A DNA stretch of 64,000 bases from Shewanella gaetbuli (GTDB lineage Bacteria; Pseudomonadota; Gammaproteobacteria; Enterobacterales; Shewanellaceae): positions 186,001 through 250,000 of the forward strand of contig NZ_JAKIKP010000005.1 in assembly GCF_023284065.1 (NCBI RefSeq). The letters run 5' to 3'. Below, piece after piece: positions 9,808 through 19,937 of this stretch; position 1 is the stretch's first letter; the number at the start of each line of letters is the position of its first letter. Made by a program: the position numbers and the translations under genes. The notes under the pieces are model-generated. The model searched no databases and was not told the origin of the DNA. It saw nothing but the letters and a program-made list of their open reading frames with translations.

Positions 9808-9822
9808 CGAGAATGATTCTCA
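9808..9822. promoter_or_regulatory. Fur-box-like palindrome upstream of dms operon
   Basis: CGAGAATGATTCTCA contains a perfect 6-1-6 palindrome (GAGAAT-G-ATTCTC) and matches the 7-1-7 Fur consensus TGATAATNATTATCA at 12 of 15 positions. It lies eight bases beyond the CRP-like site. A Fur role would fit an operon encoding a ten-haem cytochrome and Fe-S proteins, but is unproven. Confidence 0.4.
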
Positions 9823-10302
9823 ATTTGTCTTTATGAGTGTTTTTTATTTTTTATTTAAAAACAATGGGTTGCATTTATCTTCATGATGTTTTGCGTCTTA
9901 TGGATATTGAGTGGTGTTTCACACTTGTTACTATACCTAATAGTGGGTAGTGATTTGTTGGCGAATTTGATTGCAAAATTTGTGCGATAGTTAACATTCC
10001 AGTTTTGTGGTGTGTTTTGTTGATGATGCTGGTATGTATGTTAATTGTGATGTTTGTGGTGATATTTGGTTATCTATAGTGCAGTTTTCAACCGTTTTTG
10101 ACCTAAATCATATTGATTAATACTGAATTAGATAACACTACTATAACAAGTGTGGTTTTTTTTATTTAATATAAGTTGGCTGATGTTATTAACAAACTGC
10201 TTAGTTTCCTAACTATGTCACTAATTGATCATCTTCCTTAAGCTTTAACTAATGATTGTGGTATCTTTAAAGCAATTTTAATTAGCTTAGATATTCATTT
10301 TT
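9823..10302. other. AT-rich divergent intergenic region dms/tex, with FNR-like site
   Basis: No convincing gene or RNA. At 10098-10111 TTGAC-CTAA-ATCAT matches the FNR/EtrA consensus TTGAT-N4-ATCAA at 8 of 10 positions, but it is about 450 bp from dmsE and 190 bp from tex, so its target is unclear. I could not place a good -35/-10 pair for tex. Confidence 0.35.
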
Positions 10303-12645
10303 ATGCTTTCAATTTCTCAGGTTATTGCTAACGAACTTCAGGTGCGCGAACAACAGGTCGACGCTGTAATTGCTTTACTAAATGATGGTGCGACAGTGCC
10401 ATTTATTGCGCGGTATCGTAAAGAAGCCACCGGCGGGTTAGATGACACTCAATTACGTAACCTTCACTCCAGACTGACTTACTTGACTGAAATGCATGAT
10501 AGAAGGCAAGTGATTTTGTCTAGCATTGAAGCCCAAGGTAAATTAACCCCTGCATTAACCCATGCAATAAACGAAGCTGACAGCAAAACCCGTCTTGAAG
10601 ATTTATATCTGCCATATAAGCCTAAAAGAAGAACCAAAGGGCAAATTGCAATTGAAGCAGGCATTGAGCCGCTAGTTGATCATCTGCTAAATAACAGAAG
10701 TGCAGATATTGAAGCAGAGGCTAATGCTTTCATTAATGCAGCCGCTGGTTTTGCAGACACTAAAGCGGTATTAGATGGTGCGCGGTTTATTTTAATGGAG
10801 CGTTTTGCTGAAGATGCTGAGTTATTGCTAAAGATCAGAAGGCATTTATCGTCTCAAGCCATTTTAGAAAGCCGTCTTGTAAAGGGTAAAGAAAAAGAAG
10901 GCGCCAAGTATCGCGATTACTTTGAGCATAATGAAAATATAACTAAAGTTCCGTCACACCGTGCATTAGCAATGCTTCGCGGCCGCAATGAAGGCGTATT
11001 AAGTTTAAACCTTAATGCCGACCCAAACCCTGAAGCGGCAGAGACTAGCTATTGTGAAGTGATTATTGCCGAGCACTTTAATTTAACTTTAACGGATTCC
11101 AGTGTTGATCAATGGTTAAAGCTGGTCGTTAAGTCTACTTGGCGAATTAAAATTGCCCTGCAGATGGAAACCGAATTTATTGCCAAGATGCGTGAAAGTG
11201 CTGAAGAAGAGGCTATTAAAGTGTTCGCCCGTAATTTGGGTGACTTGTTAATGGCCGCTCCAGCAGGCGCAAAAACAACGATGGGACTCGACCCGGGCAT
11301 TCGCACTGGAGTAAAAGTCGCCATTGTTGATAACACGGGCAAATTAGTGGCCCATACCACCATATTCCCTCACGCACCACAAAATTTATGGGATAAGTCT
11401 TTAAAAACATTGTCTAATTTAGTCGGAATGCATAAGGTTGATATCATTGCGGTAGGCAATGGTACAGGCTCGCGTGAAACCGATAAATTAGCCGCTGAGT
11501 TAATTAGCCTTGTTAAAGAGTCTCGCCCTAATTTAACTAAAGTGATGGTCAGTGAAGCTGGGGCATCAGTGTATTCAGCCTCTGAATTTGCCGCCAATGA
11601 GTTTCCTGATCTTGATGTTTCAATTCGTGGCGCGGTATCTATTGCGAGGCGATTACAAGACCCGCTTGCTGAATTAGTAAAAATTGAGCCTAAAGCCATT
11701 GGGGTGGGGCAATATCAACATGATGTTAGCCAAAGCCAATTATCACAGTCATTAGAGGCGGTTGTTGAAGATTGTGTAAACAGCGTGGGGGTTGATTTAA
11801 ATATGGCCTCAACTCCGTTGTTGTCACAAGTGGCAGGATTAAACAAAACATTGGCTAAAAACATTGTTGATTATCGCGATGAGAATGGGCAATTTACTAA
11901 CCGCAAACAATTGCTTAAAGTGTCGCGCCTTGGGCCGAAAGCTTATGAGCAAGCGGCAGGTTTCTTACGTATTCGCCAGGGTGATAATCCTTTAGACAGC
12001 TCAGCGGTTCACCCTGAAGCCTATGAATTAGTGGAAACCATTGCCCGTAAAACTCAGCTAGATATCAATAAGTTGATTGGTGATTCTGAGGTGCTTAGCC
12101 GTATTAATCCGCAAGACTTTATAACCGAGAGCTTTGGTTTGCCAACGGTGACAGATATTTTAGCTGAGCTAGATAAACCCGGCCGAGATCCTCGTGGCGA
12201 ATTCAAAACCGCTAAGTTTCAAGACGGTGTAGAAGAGCTTAAAGATCTAAAATTAGCCATGGTGTTAGAAGGGGTTGTTACCAACGTCACTAACTTTGGT
12301 GCCTTTGTTGATGTTGGTGTTCATCAAGATGGTTTGGTGCATATCTCATCATTAACCGATAAGTTTGTTAGCGACCCACATACCATTGTTAAAGCAGGCG
12401 ATGTGGTAAAAGTTAAAGTGATGGAAGTGGATATTGAGCGTCGTCGTATTGCATTAAGCATGCGTTTAGACGAAGAAATTAATCCGGCTAATCAGAAGTC
12501 TGCTGCGGGTAATGGAAAGCCTTTCGCTGGCAACAAATCCTCTAAATCCAATTATAAAGGCAATAAGCCTGTGCAAAATAAAGCCCCTGCAAATGCTGCA
12601 ATGGGTAACGCTTTTGCCGATGCTTTTGCTAAATTGAAGAAATAA
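10303..12645 (+). CDS. tex: Tex, S1-domain RNA-binding transcription accessory protein
   Basis: Close in sequence and length (780 residues) to Escherichia coli and Bordetella Tex. The N-terminal block [19 protein letters not shown] (about residues 31-52) is characteristic. A YqgF-like RNase-H-fold region starts near [13 protein letters not shown] (about residue 328), a helix-hairpin-helix region follows around residue 500, and an S1 domain ([17 protein letters not shown]...VKVKVMEVD) lies at about residues 650-725. The tail is basic and Asn/Lys-rich. It binds nucleic acid and is thought to act in transcription. The start aligns with family N-termini, but no clear ribosome binding site is visible before it. 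Monocistronic, with a strong terminator behind it. Confidence 0.95.
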   Translation: MLSISQVIANELQVREQQVDAVIALLNDGATVPFIARYRKEATGGLDDTQLRNLHSRLTYLTEMHDRRQVILSSIEAQGKLTPALTHAINEADSKTRLEDLYLPYKPKRRTKGQIAIEAGIEPLVDHLLNNRSADIEAEANAFINAAAGFADTKAVLDGARFILMERFAEDAELLLKIRRHLSSQAILESRLVKGKEKEGAKYRDYFEHNENITKVPSHRALAMLRGRNEGVLSLNLNADPNPEAAETSYCEVIIAEHFNLTLTDSSVDQWLKLVVKSTWRIKIALQMETEFIAKMRESAEEEAIKVFARNLGDLLMAAPAGAKTTMGLDPGIRTGVKVAIVDNTGKLVAHTTIFPHAPQNLWDKSLKTLSNLVGMHKVDIIAVGNGTGSRETDKLAAELISLVKESRPNLTKVMVSEAGASVYSASEFAANEFPDLDVSIRGAVSIARRLQDPLAELVKIEPKAIGVGQYQHDVSQSQLSQSLEAVVEDCVNSVGVDLNMASTPLLSQVAGLNKTLAKNIVDYRDENGQFTNRKQLLKVSRLGPKAYEQAAGFLRIRQGDNPLDSSAVHPEAYELVETIARKTQLDINKLIGDSEVLSRINPQDFITESFGLPTVTDILAELDKPGRDPRGEFKTAKFQDGVEELKDLKLAMVLEGVVTNVTNFGAFVDVGVHQDGLVHISSLTDKFVSDPHTIVKAGDVVKVKVMEVDIERRRIALSMRLDEEINPANQKSAAGNGKPFAGNKSSKSNYKGNKPVQNKAPANAAMGNAFADAFAKLKK

Positions 12646-12674
12646 TCGTTACCCGTTAATTAGGGGCACCGTTT

Positions 12675-12710
12675 AAAAGCGCTTTATCAGTGATTGATAA
12701 GCGCTTTTTT
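12675..12710. terminator. Rho-independent terminator after tex
   Basis: Stem of AAAAGCGCTT-TATCA pairing with TGATA-AGCGCTTTT around a five-base loop, followed by a T run. Thirty bases after the tex stop. Confidence 0.85.
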
Positions 12711-12761
12711 ATTGGCTGTTTTTCAATATGGTAGCGTGCTTGTGTCGAAAGTGGAGCGTGC

Positions 12762-13253
12762 TTAAACGTAAGCAGAAAAGCTTGGGCTTGGCGTTGGGTT
12801 ATTATGTTGGCCATAAAATTGACCAACATGTTCTCTAACCTGTTGAAAATAAGCCGCATTCACCTCACTTTCATCACTGGCTTTCTCGATGTCTGTTTTA
12901 GATTGTTGAGCCGGCGTTGTAAGGTGTTTGATACGAATGTCTCTGCGTTGAAGCGTTGGTGTATCGTTGGCCACAACATTGACCAGTTGGCTAACTGCTG
13001 ATTTTGGAGCCAATAATTGCTGCACAATAGCTTGTCTTTGAGCATCAGAATGCTGCTGTTGTTGTTTCTGTTCTACAATTTGATAAGCCGGTGCGCGTTC
13101 ATTTTGTGGATTAAATGCCCGCTCATGATGTGCACTTGTTGGTTGCTGTGGTGGAATCACCGGTGGACGCTGCTGATTATCTGCGCGCGCAAGATCGGTG
13201 GCAACATTACTGGTTGCTAACGGTATTTGCGGATAGTGCGAGTTGATCAACAT
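12762..13253 (-). CDS. Unknown glutamine/proline-rich protein
   Basis: 163 residues, not recognised. There is no signal peptide or membrane segment. Composition is dominated by Gln, Pro, Asn and Ala (for example IPPQQP and EQKQQQQ near residue 62), with a segment rich in charged residues towards the C-terminus, so much of it is probably disordered. A short start MLINSHYPQIPL precedes the low-complexity part. It is transcribed towards tex and separated from bioH by about 90 bp. Consistent codon use and the absence of a competing frame support it being real; the function is unknown. Confidence 0.6.
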   Translation of the reverse strand: MLINSHYPQIPLATSNVATDLARADNQQRPPVIPPQQPTSAHHERAFNPQNERAPAYQIVEQKQQQQHSDAQRQAIVQQLLAPKSAVSQLVNVVANDTPTLQRRDIRIKHLTTPAQQSKTDIEKASDESEVNAAYFQQVREHVGQFYGQHNNPTPSPSFSAYV

Positions 13254-13341
13254 AGTGCTTAACTCTCCAACTAAATAATGCTAACTTGAAGTTCTCTGGA
13301 AACGTTTAAATTATAGTCAAATCAGGTTGGTTGTTAAAGTA

Positions 13342-14127
13342 TTAACCGACAATCTTGTTCAGCCAAGGCTTGATTTGTTCAATAAATAGACTTGAATGTG
13401 AAATAAATGGTGCATGTGAGGCTTTTTGTAAAATAATATCGGTGGTTTTTTGGTCGGCATTTAACATTTTAAGCGTGCGTTTAGGTACTAACCCGTCTAG
13501 TCGCCCCCATATTCTTAACCAAGGCAACTCAATTTCAGCCAGTTGATGGCGAAGGTCAATATTTGCCAACATATCTAGTCCTTGCTGTAAGCTTTGTTGC
13601 TCCGGTAAGGGTTTGGCAAGCACCAAGGACTTAATTACTTGAATGTCTGACTTAGCTGATTCGCTGCCCATAGCTTGAATCGCTAAAAATCGCTCTATGG
13701 TTTTAGGGAGATTATTATTCAGTTGTTCCGAAAATTGAGACAATACTTGTGGGGCAATACCCGGCCAAGGTTGAGGTTGTTCATTAGGTTGAGCCATAAA
13801 ACATGGTGAAGATGCCACGGTAATTAAACCTTTAGCTTTTTGTGGAAAGTTAATCGCTAGTTGTGTGGCAACCAAGCCTCCAAGAGACCAGCCTAACCAT
13901 ATGGCGTTGTCGGGCAAGCGTTGTGCTAATGCATTAACCCAATCGTGAATATCACCCTCAATCGGGTCACTGTGGCCAAATCCGGGTAAATCAACATAAT
14001 GTACGGTATAGTCGTTTAACGCGTGTTTGATGGGTTCAAAAACTGCACTATTTACCCCCCAACCATGAAGTAATACCACATCATGGCCTTGGCCAATCGT
14101 TTCTATATGGAGTGTAGAACCGCTCAA
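13342..14127 (-). CDS. bioH: Pimeloyl-ACP methyl ester esterase BioH
   Basis: Alpha/beta hydrolase that removes the methyl group from pimeloyl-ACP methyl ester, completing pimelate synthesis for biotin. The oxyanion/early block LLHGWGVNS, the nucleophile elbow G-W-S81-L-G-G, acid D211 (GRLDGLVP) and H238 (KASHAPF) form the expected triad at positions very near those of E. coli BioH. 261 residues, normal length. The start is a TTG at 14127 with AGAGG eight bases upstream. It is divergent from the comF-family gene with only 30 bp between the two starts, an arrangement common in gammaproteobacteria. Confidence 0.94.
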   Translation of the reverse strand: MSGSTLHIETIGQGHDVVLLHGWGVNSAVFEPIKHALNDYTVHYVDLPGFGHSDPIEGDIHDWVNALAQRLPDNAIWLGWSLGGLVATQLAINFPQKAKGLITVASSPCFMAQPNEQPQPWPGIAPQVLSQFSEQLNNNLPKTIERFLAIQAMGSESAKSDIQVIKSLVLAKPLPEQQSLQQGLDMLANIDLRHQLAEIELPWLRIWGRLDGLVPKRTLKMLNADQKTTDIILQKASHAPFISHSSLFIEQIKPWLNKIVG

Positions 14128-14157
14128 ATCGATAACCTCTATTTAAAGGATTGAATA

Positions 14158-15027
14158 GTGAAATTATTAGCTGCCATTAATGAAAAATTCGTCACCGCAA
14201 ACCACTATGTTAAACGGTGTATTGGCCCATCTTTAAGTCACCTGAATGTTGTTTTAGCGCGATTAACAACACGGGTTTGCAGCAGTTTACCTAACCGTTG
14301 CATGCTGTGCCAACAAAGGATTGAACAAGGTGGTTACTTGGCGCTATTGTCTGAGACTAGGCTCACTGGAGTTTGCCAGTATTGCTTGGCCAGTGGCCTA
14401 TATCATACCGAAGTCTGTTTAGGTTGTGGTAGGGCGTTATTATTTTTACAACCATATTGTGGAACCTGCTTAACAACGTTACCTATCAAGGTTGTTGCGC
14501 CATGCAGTTACCATCATGGGTTGGGTAAGCTCGTTAGTGCTATTAAATATCAGCATCAAATGGCGGCACTATCAGCGTTAACTCAGCAATTGGCCTTGCG
14601 AATTCAACAACTGGTTAAGCACGGTTTAATAGAATATCCGCAAGTTATTATTCCAGTGCCGTTACACCCAAATCGGCTACAGCAACGCGGATTTAATCAA
14701 GCATGGTTAATTGCGAAAGAGTTGAGCCGTATTTTAAGCCTACCTATGGATGATACTTTAGTTATTCGCCGAATTGATACCGTGCCTCAAGCAGGGTTAG
14801 ATGGCAGTAAACGACGAAAAAACTGTCAAGGGGCGTTTGAGGTGCTCAGTGACTTAAAGTCCGCTGTGTCTGCTAAATCGACCCGATACTCACATGTTGC
14901 CATTGTTGATGATGTGGTCACTAGTGGCACAACCGTCAATGAAATTGCGCACTTACTGCGTCAGCAGAGTATAGCAAGCCAAGTTTGGTGCTTGGCAAGA
15001 GCAGAAGCCCCTAAATTGAGATGCTAA
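14158..15027 (+). CDS. ComF/GntX-family phosphoribosyltransferase-like protein
   Basis: Has the family layout of cysteine pairs (CMLC, CQYC, CLGCG, CGTC; a probable zinc ribbon) followed by a type-I phosphoribosyltransferase fold with the PRPP loop VAIVDDVVTSGTT near residue 255. The RGFNQAWLIAKELS block is typical. Homologues are linked to natural transformation (ComF) or have unclear roles (GntX); the biochemical activity is not established. The GTG start at 14158 has AAAGGA seven bases upstream and gives about 45 extra N-terminal residues relative to GntX, so a later start is possible. Confidence 0.85.
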   Translation: MKLLAAINEKFVTANHYVKRCIGPSLSHLNVVLARLTTRVCSSLPNRCMLCQQRIEQGGYLALLSETRLTGVCQYCLASGLYHTEVCLGCGRALLFLQPYCGTCLTTLPIKVVAPCSYHHGLGKLVSAIKYQHQMAALSALTQQLALRIQQLVKHGLIEYPQVIIPVPLHPNRLQQRGFNQAWLIAKELSRILSLPMDDTLVIRRIDTVPQAGLDGSKRRKNCQGAFEVLSDLKSAVSAKSTRYSHVAIVDDVVTSGTTVNEIAHLLRQQSIASQVWCLARAEAPKLRC

Positions 15028-15035
15028 TTTAGGGG
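15008..15035. terminator. Hairpin between convergent comF-family and M14 genes
   Basis: Perfect 10-bp arms CCCCTAAATT and AATTTAGGGG with an eight-base loop. It spans the comF-family stop codon. There is no T tract, so it may stabilise transcripts or act with Rho rather than terminate intrinsically. Confidence 0.5.
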
Positions 15036-15036
15036 G

Positions 15037-17607
15037 TTATAACCCTGCGGGTATAAAAAATAACGCATTTGAGTAGGCTTTTTCACTGCCTAACCAAATA
15101 TTTCTGAACATCAAGTTATCAGTGAACCCCACAATAGCGCCTTGCTTTTTTCGCTCTGCAATCATGGCCGGTTGATTAGCAAAAGCACGTTGATACTCTT
15201 GCGCCATGTAGCCACTTGATAATAAACGGTCTTGATAAGACGCTGCAGTGGTAAATGGGGTATTAATATTTTCAAATGCTAATGGCTTATTTTTTAAAAC
15301 CGCTAACTGTTTAGGTAAGCCAAAACTTAATGGATGTGAGATGTCTAAATTGACATTCACAATCGCGCCGCCAATGTGTTGTTTGGCTTTAAATGCCGCT
15401 TGGTCGCTAAATTTGAGGCCGTCAGTATTGAACAATTTTTTATAATAACGTGGGGTTTGTAGCGATTCATCTAATACATTTCGCTTGCTGAGCCAGTTTA
15501 ATGCGCCTTTTTGAGCAATAATCACCCCACCATTTTGTACAAATTGCCCAAGTCGTCTGGCACTGACTTCATTCATGTTATTGAAACTGCCTTCGGTCAT
15601 GAAGATATGACTGTAGCGCGAAAGTTCAATACTATTAATCCGTTCACTATTTACTAAGCTAGTTGCAATAGATAACTTATTATCGAGGAAATACCACAGT
15701 TCACCCACTTCAAATGGGTCAGTACCGTAGCCGCTAATGATCATTGGATTGATAGGCTTAATGGTCACAAAGTCGTCTGAGCCTAAATCCATACCGCTAA
15801 CACTTGCTGATGAAGCAACACTAACGACTTCAAGTTGCCAATCTTTAGTGGCTTTCCATACTGCCTGCCTGACTTCTTCAATGGTTTTATGGGTCTGCTT
15901 TAACGGAATTTGCAGGCTGCCAGCCACAAAGTTTTGCGGTTTGCTCTGTTGGTTGTTGACTACAAAATCTTGCTTGGCAAACTTTACTTGCACCCCTTGT
16001 TGGGTGAGCTGATGCACTAAACCACTGGCTTGTGATTGTTGCCAGTTAATCAGCAGTGCTACGGTGTTTTCAGGCCAAGGTGGTGTTAGGTTATTGGACA
16101 AATTGATATGATGATATTGCATTGGACTTTCGGTCAGTAAGTCAATATCAGGGGTAACATTTGGCACCACATCAAGACTGAAAGCCGCGGCAATATCCCA
16201 AGTTGATACATCGTAAAATGTAGGGTCGGTAAATTCGGTGCGTTTATCAAATAATGCAGTTAATAACGCTGACTGAGCTTGAGTATCTGCCACAAAAAAG
16301 CTGTCTATAGGGCGGTACTCTTGCCCCGAATGAAATAAAGACTTAGTGAGGTAATGCACTTTAATCTGATGCTGTGTGAGCAAGTTAATCAGCTCATCAC
16401 GTCGTACAGGGTCGTTATAAGCTCTGATTAATCGTCCTTTTGAACGGGCTTGGTTGTCTGTTTTAGCGTGGCTGAAAAAGTTATTTTGGTATTCTATTAA
16501 GTCAGACTTTAACGCTAATGCGCCTTGAACACTGGAAATTGAAGTGGCAAATTGATTGGCAATAGCCGTTTGAAAATTAATAACACCATTACTTGAAGCC
16601 TGTGCCTGTCCTCTGGCGCTGGCTTGTTCAAATAGCACCCCCACAGAGCCATTAATGTCAGGGTAGGTTGAGCCTTTTCCATAAAAGAAATCATCAAATA
16701 ATTGACCGCTAAAATAAACTTGCTTGGCTTCATCTAAGGCTTGACGATGAAACTGAGCCAGTTTCTCAGAGAGCACTTGATTGGCTTTAGGCGTTAAAGG
16801 GTAAACACGTTCTGCCACTCCTGGTTGAAAAAAGTAGCTTTGGTTATGCCACATTTCATGAAAGTCACCTACATAATGGGGCTGCCACTTATGGAAAAAT
16901 GCCACGCGTCCTTGGGACTCTTTATGTCTTAAAAACAACCAATCACGATTTAAATCTGCAAAGTAATGATTACCACGGCCTGTGGGCCAGTCTTGCACGT
17001 GTTCACGGTGTTGATCATCAGTGACAACCACTTGCCCTTTATGGTTATTGGCCCAAGTCGAGAACCTGTCGAACCCATCAGGGTTTTGGCTAGGGGTAAT
17101 TAATACCACGGCTTGTTGTAGTAATTCACGTACCCAAGGTTCATTGCTGGCGGCAAGATAATAACTAAAGGCTAAAGCCGCATGAGCGCCACTGGCTTCG
17201 TCGCCATGAATAGAGTAAGCCAGCCAAATGATCAGTGGCCCTTGTTGTGATTCACCTTGTTTTACAAGACTTCTTTGTTGCAGGATTTTAGTTAAATTAC
17301 GTTGGTTATCTTCAGAGGTGATTACCGCGGTAAGTTGCTGACGAGCCTCATGGCTCATGCCTGCATTGTCTAAAGAAACTTTATTACTTTGTTTAGCGAG
17401 CTCATTCAAATAAAAATTAATTTGGTCATGGCGCAAGTGCCACTCACCTAATGGATAGCCCAAAAAGGCCTCTGGAGAAGTCATGTTTTGATCTAACTGT
17501 ATGTTTCTCATCGCAGACTCAAGTTTACTCGGGGATGCTTGTGCTACCAGAGACACGCTGAAAATACTGCAGAATAAACAAAGCCAAAATACGCGCAAAA
17601 AAGTCAT
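15037..17607 (-). CDS. Exported M14-family zinc carboxypeptidase
   Basis: 856 residues with a signal peptide (MTFLRVFWLCLFCSIFSVSLVAQA). The zinc-binding H-x-x-E is seen in YSIHGDEASGAHAALAF (around residue 135), and GDFHEMW (near residue 250) probably gives the third ligand. A likely catalytic glutamate lies in GVLFEQASARG. The long C-terminal half resembles the glutamine-amidotransferase-like extensions seen in large bacterial M14 proteins. It presumably trims peptides in the periplasm or outside the cell; the substrate is unknown. It converges on the comF-family gene. No good ribosome binding site is visible before the ATG. Confidence 0.85.
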   Translation of the reverse strand: MTFLRVFWLCLFCSIFSVSLVAQASPSKLESAMRNIQLDQNMTSPEAFLGYPLGEWHLRHDQINFYLNELAKQSNKVSLDNAGMSHEARQQLTAVITSEDNQRNLTKILQQRSLVKQGESQQGPLIIWLAYSIHGDEASGAHAALAFSYYLAASNEPWVRELLQQAVVLITPSQNPDGFDRFSTWANNHKGQVVVTDDQHREHVQDWPTGRGNHYFADLNRDWLFLRHKESQGRVAFFHKWQPHYVGDFHEMWHNQSYFFQPGVAERVYPLTPKANQVLSEKLAQFHRQALDEAKQVYFSGQLFDDFFYGKGSTYPDINGSVGVLFEQASARGQAQASSNGVINFQTAIANQFATSISSVQGALALKSDLIEYQNNFFSHAKTDNQARSKGRLIRAYNDPVRRDELINLLTQHQIKVHYLTKSLFHSGQEYRPIDSFFVADTQAQSALLTALFDKRTEFTDPTFYDVSTWDIAAAFSLDVVPNVTPDIDLLTESPMQYHHINLSNNLTPPWPENTVALLINWQQSQASGLVHQLTQQGVQVKFAKQDFVVNNQQSKPQNFVAGSLQIPLKQTHKTIEEVRQAVWKATKDWQLEVVSVASSASVSGMDLGSDDFVTIKPINPMIISGYGTDPFEVGELWYFLDNKLSIATSLVNSERINSIELSRYSHIFMTEGSFNNMNEVSARRLGQFVQNGGVIIAQKGALNWLSKRNVLDESLQTPRYYKKLFNTDGLKFSDQAAFKAKQHIGGAIVNVNLDISHPLSFGLPKQLAVLKNKPLAFENINTPFTTAASYQDRLLSSGYMAQEYQRAFANQPAMIAERKKQGAIVGFTDNLMFRNIWLGSEKAYSNALFFIPAGL

Positions 17608-17806
17608 CGAAATAAATATCTATAATAAAAGCCTGAATGGCATAACCTTAATGCCAAATGCCGCTAAGTGCCAACAAAAGCATGTGATTTATCGCATTAA
17701 TTGGCGAACAAAAGTGGACACAGGACTACAAACAAAATGAAACAGAGAGTATCATAGGCCTAATTCTTACTAATTTACTCAGGTATCCCCTGACGGAGCA
17801 GGTTTT

Positions 17807-18385
17807 ATGATTACCATTTCCGAAGCAGCTCAGGCGCATTTCGTTAAATTATTAGCTGATCAAGCCGAAGGCACTCATATTCGTGTGTTCGTTATCAGTC
17901 CAGGTACCGCTCAGGCAGAATGCGGTGTGTCTTATTGTCCACCAGATGCGGTTGAAACCGATGATGTAGAATTACCATTTAATGGTTTTAGCGCAATGGT
18001 TGATGAAAAAAGTGCCCCATTTCTTGAAGATGCCACCATTGACTATGTGACAGATCAATTAGGTTCTCAACTGACGTTAAAAGCCCCTAACGCAAAAATG
18101 CGTAAAGTAGCAGATGACGCACCACTGAAAGAGCGTATTGAATACGTTATTCAGTCTGAAATTAACCCACAGCTTGCTAGCCACGGTGGCAACATCATGT
18201 TAGTGGGAATTTCTGATGACGGCGTAGCAGTACTGCAGTTTGGCGGTGGTTGTAACGGTTGTTCACAAGTCGATATCACGCTAAAAGATGGTATTGAAAA
18301 GCAGTTACTTGATTTATTCCCTAACGAATTAACCGGTGTTCGTGACGTGACAGATCATCAACATGGTGCGCATTCATACGCATAA
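17807..18385 (+). CDS. nfuA: Fe-S biogenesis protein NfuA
   Basis: Carrier of [4Fe-4S] clusters to apo-proteins, important under iron starvation or oxidative stress. The N-terminal half is a degenerate A-type (HesB/IscA-like) domain. The C-terminal Nfu domain holds the cluster-binding C149-N-G-C152 motif within [15 protein letters not shown]. 192 residues, as in E. coli. GGAG lies eight bases before the ATG. Monocistronic, followed by a strong terminator shared with the convergent PepSY gene. Confidence 0.96.
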   Translation: MITISEAAQAHFVKLLADQAEGTHIRVFVISPGTAQAECGVSYCPPDAVETDDVELPFNGFSAMVDEKSAPFLEDATIDYVTDQLGSQLTLKAPNAKMRKVADDAPLKERIEYVIQSEINPQLASHGGNIMLVGISDDGVAVLQFGGGCNGCSQVDITLKDGIEKQLLDLFPNELTGVRDVTDHQHGAHSYA

Positions 18386-18402
18386 TGGAATGATTTACTG
18401 AG

Positions 18403-18433
18403 AAAAACGCGCCTAAGATGGCGCGTTTTTTTT
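18403..18433. terminator. Bidirectional terminator nfuA / PepSY gene
   Basis: AAAAACGCGCC and GGCGCGTTTTT arms with a six-base loop and T/A runs on both sides, between convergent genes. Confidence 0.9.
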
Positions 18434-18449
18434 GGGATGAAATAGTTAA

Positions 18450-19511
18450 TTAACCACGTTTTTTAAAAGTTCTGCGGTAAAAGGTCACCGCACTAAAGAT
18501 TAAAATAACAGTAGCGACCAGCGAAACCACGGTAATCAACAGCACGTATTTTAATGGCATGTTGAGCGCGTCATGTAAGGGTCTAACAAAACTGGCAATT
18601 TGTCCTGAAAGCGGTCTATCGCTATGTTTTAGCGCTGATTCAATGGTGCCTTGCTGGAAATTCATGGTAATTCTGTCAGCTTGTCTTAGCCATACATCAG
18701 CGTGTTCATCGAATCGAATTTGGTAATTCAATTCTGCCGGTTGATCTGTTTGTCCCGGTCGTTGGCGTGGCTTGCTGATGGAGACAAGATCAGCTTGTGG
18801 CCATAAGTCTTGAGCCGTTTGAAGTTGGCTGCTCCAACTGTTGGCTTGGCTTTTAGGGTATGTTATTTCAACCGCTTGAGCTGGTTGCTTTAAATATCCT
18901 GTCCATAAGCTTTTATAAGTGATTAAAAATCCGCTTAAACATAAGATAAATAAAGGGATTGAGATAAATAACCCTAATTGAATATGGCTTTTAACTAAAC
19001 TACTTGAGCGGGTGTTTTTTGGAATACTTTGCTTTAATCTAAAGCCATTACGTACTCGCCACCATAAGTAAATACCTACTAATGTGATTAACCCGCCTAA
19101 CAATGATGCCCAAGCATTTGTGTATTTACCAAAGTCACCCATTAGAAAATTGCGGTGTAACCAGAAAACCGTGCTGTAAACCGGCTTATCTTTAAATGCA
19201 CTGCTAGACAACTCGTTTAAGTCGTTGTCGAAGGCGATGGATTTTCCCCTAGTGGCTGCTTCAATATACGGGGTATATTCAGTCGGAAAGCGAACCGTGC
19301 TCATTTCAGGGTAGCGTTCAAAAAGTGTTTCAGTAACTTGTGCTTTTTGTTCAATGCTAAGGGGAACGTATTGTTGTCCTTTATTATCTATCCGACTAAG
19401 GATATCCGCAGCACCTAAATAAACTCCTGTGGTTAATACAATCAACATGGTGATGCTGATGAAAAATCCCACCCAATTATGAAACCACTTTAATGTCGCG
19501 ACTACGTTCAT
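18450..19511 (-). CDS. PepSY-associated TM protein (iron-uptake linked)
   Basis: 353-residue inner-membrane protein. An N-terminal helix (FHNWVGFFISITMLIVLTTGVYLG) is followed by a periplasmic PepSY-like region, two middle helices (around residues 140-165 and 195-220) and a last helix near the C-terminus with a basic tail. Relatives lie beside siderophore receptors and are thought to reduce or release ferric siderophores; that role is inference here. The start at 19511 is preferred over 19556 because it directly begins the first helix and has AGAAG upstream. It is divergent from the siderophore receptor with Fur-like boxes between. Confidence 0.8.
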   Translation of the reverse strand: MNVVATLKWFHNWVGFFISITMLIVLTTGVYLGAADILSRIDNKGQQYVPLSIEQKAQVTETLFERYPEMSTVRFPTEYTPYIEAATRGKSIAFDNDLNELSSSAFKDKPVYSTVFWLHRNFLMGDFGKYTNAWASLLGGLITLVGIYLWWRVRNGFRLKQSIPKNTRSSSLVKSHIQLGLFISIPLFILCLSGFLITYKSLWTGYLKQPAQAVEITYPKSQANSWSSQLQTAQDLWPQADLVSISKPRQRPGQTDQPAELNYQIRFDEHADVWLRQADRITMNFQQGTIESALKHSDRPLSGQIASFVRPLHDALNMPLKYVLLITVVSLVATVILIFSAVTFYRRTFKKRG

Positions 19512-19599
19512 AAACTTCTTCTCAGTTAGTATTGCAATAGCGTTGAATTTCCACATTGCAATGATTACGCCTCACAGAAGGTGAGGGTTATTAATTTTT

Positions 19600-19618
19600 G
19601 AGAATAGTAATCAATATC
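19600..19618. promoter_or_regulatory. Fur box upstream of PepSY gene
   Basis: GAGAATAGTAATCAATATC matches the 19-bp Fur consensus GATAATGATAATCATTATC at 15 positions. It lies about 90 bp upstream of the PepSY gene start. Confidence 0.65.
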
Positions 19619-19869
19619 GTTTGTATCATCAATTAAAGAAGTGTAAAGATGGTTATTATGCTGAAAAATGTTTCATCGATTGCTTAATTTAGTTAGAGCA
19701 TATTTACGTTCTCATGTTTATACCAAGGCGTTGTTGGTTTGTGTTCATTCGGTTATCTGTTTTGTTTACTCCTGTTGCAAATACATAAGGTTCGAGTCGA
19801 GTTGGATGATGTGGATCACATAATTTTATTGAGGTGCAAAAAACGCTATCAAACACCATTAGTGCTAAT

Positions 19870-19888
19870 GATAATTACTCGTATTATC
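19870..19888. promoter_or_regulatory. Fur-like box upstream of siderophore receptor
   Basis: Perfect outer arms GATAAT and ATTATC at the spacing of the 19-bp Fur box, with a diverged centre (13 of 19 matches). It ends about 50 bp before the receptor start, a position fit for repression. Confidence 0.5.
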
Positions 19889-19937
19889 GATTGCGTTAAG
19901 CGGTCGAACATTAAAAATAATGCATTTAGGGTGAAGA

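Noticed and set aside
11370..11699. 109-codon frame antisense to tex
   Set aside because: Shadow of the conserved tex reading frame.
12656..12859. Frame overlapping the tex terminator
   Set aside because: Runs through a strong terminator hairpin and overlaps the unknown Q-rich gene.
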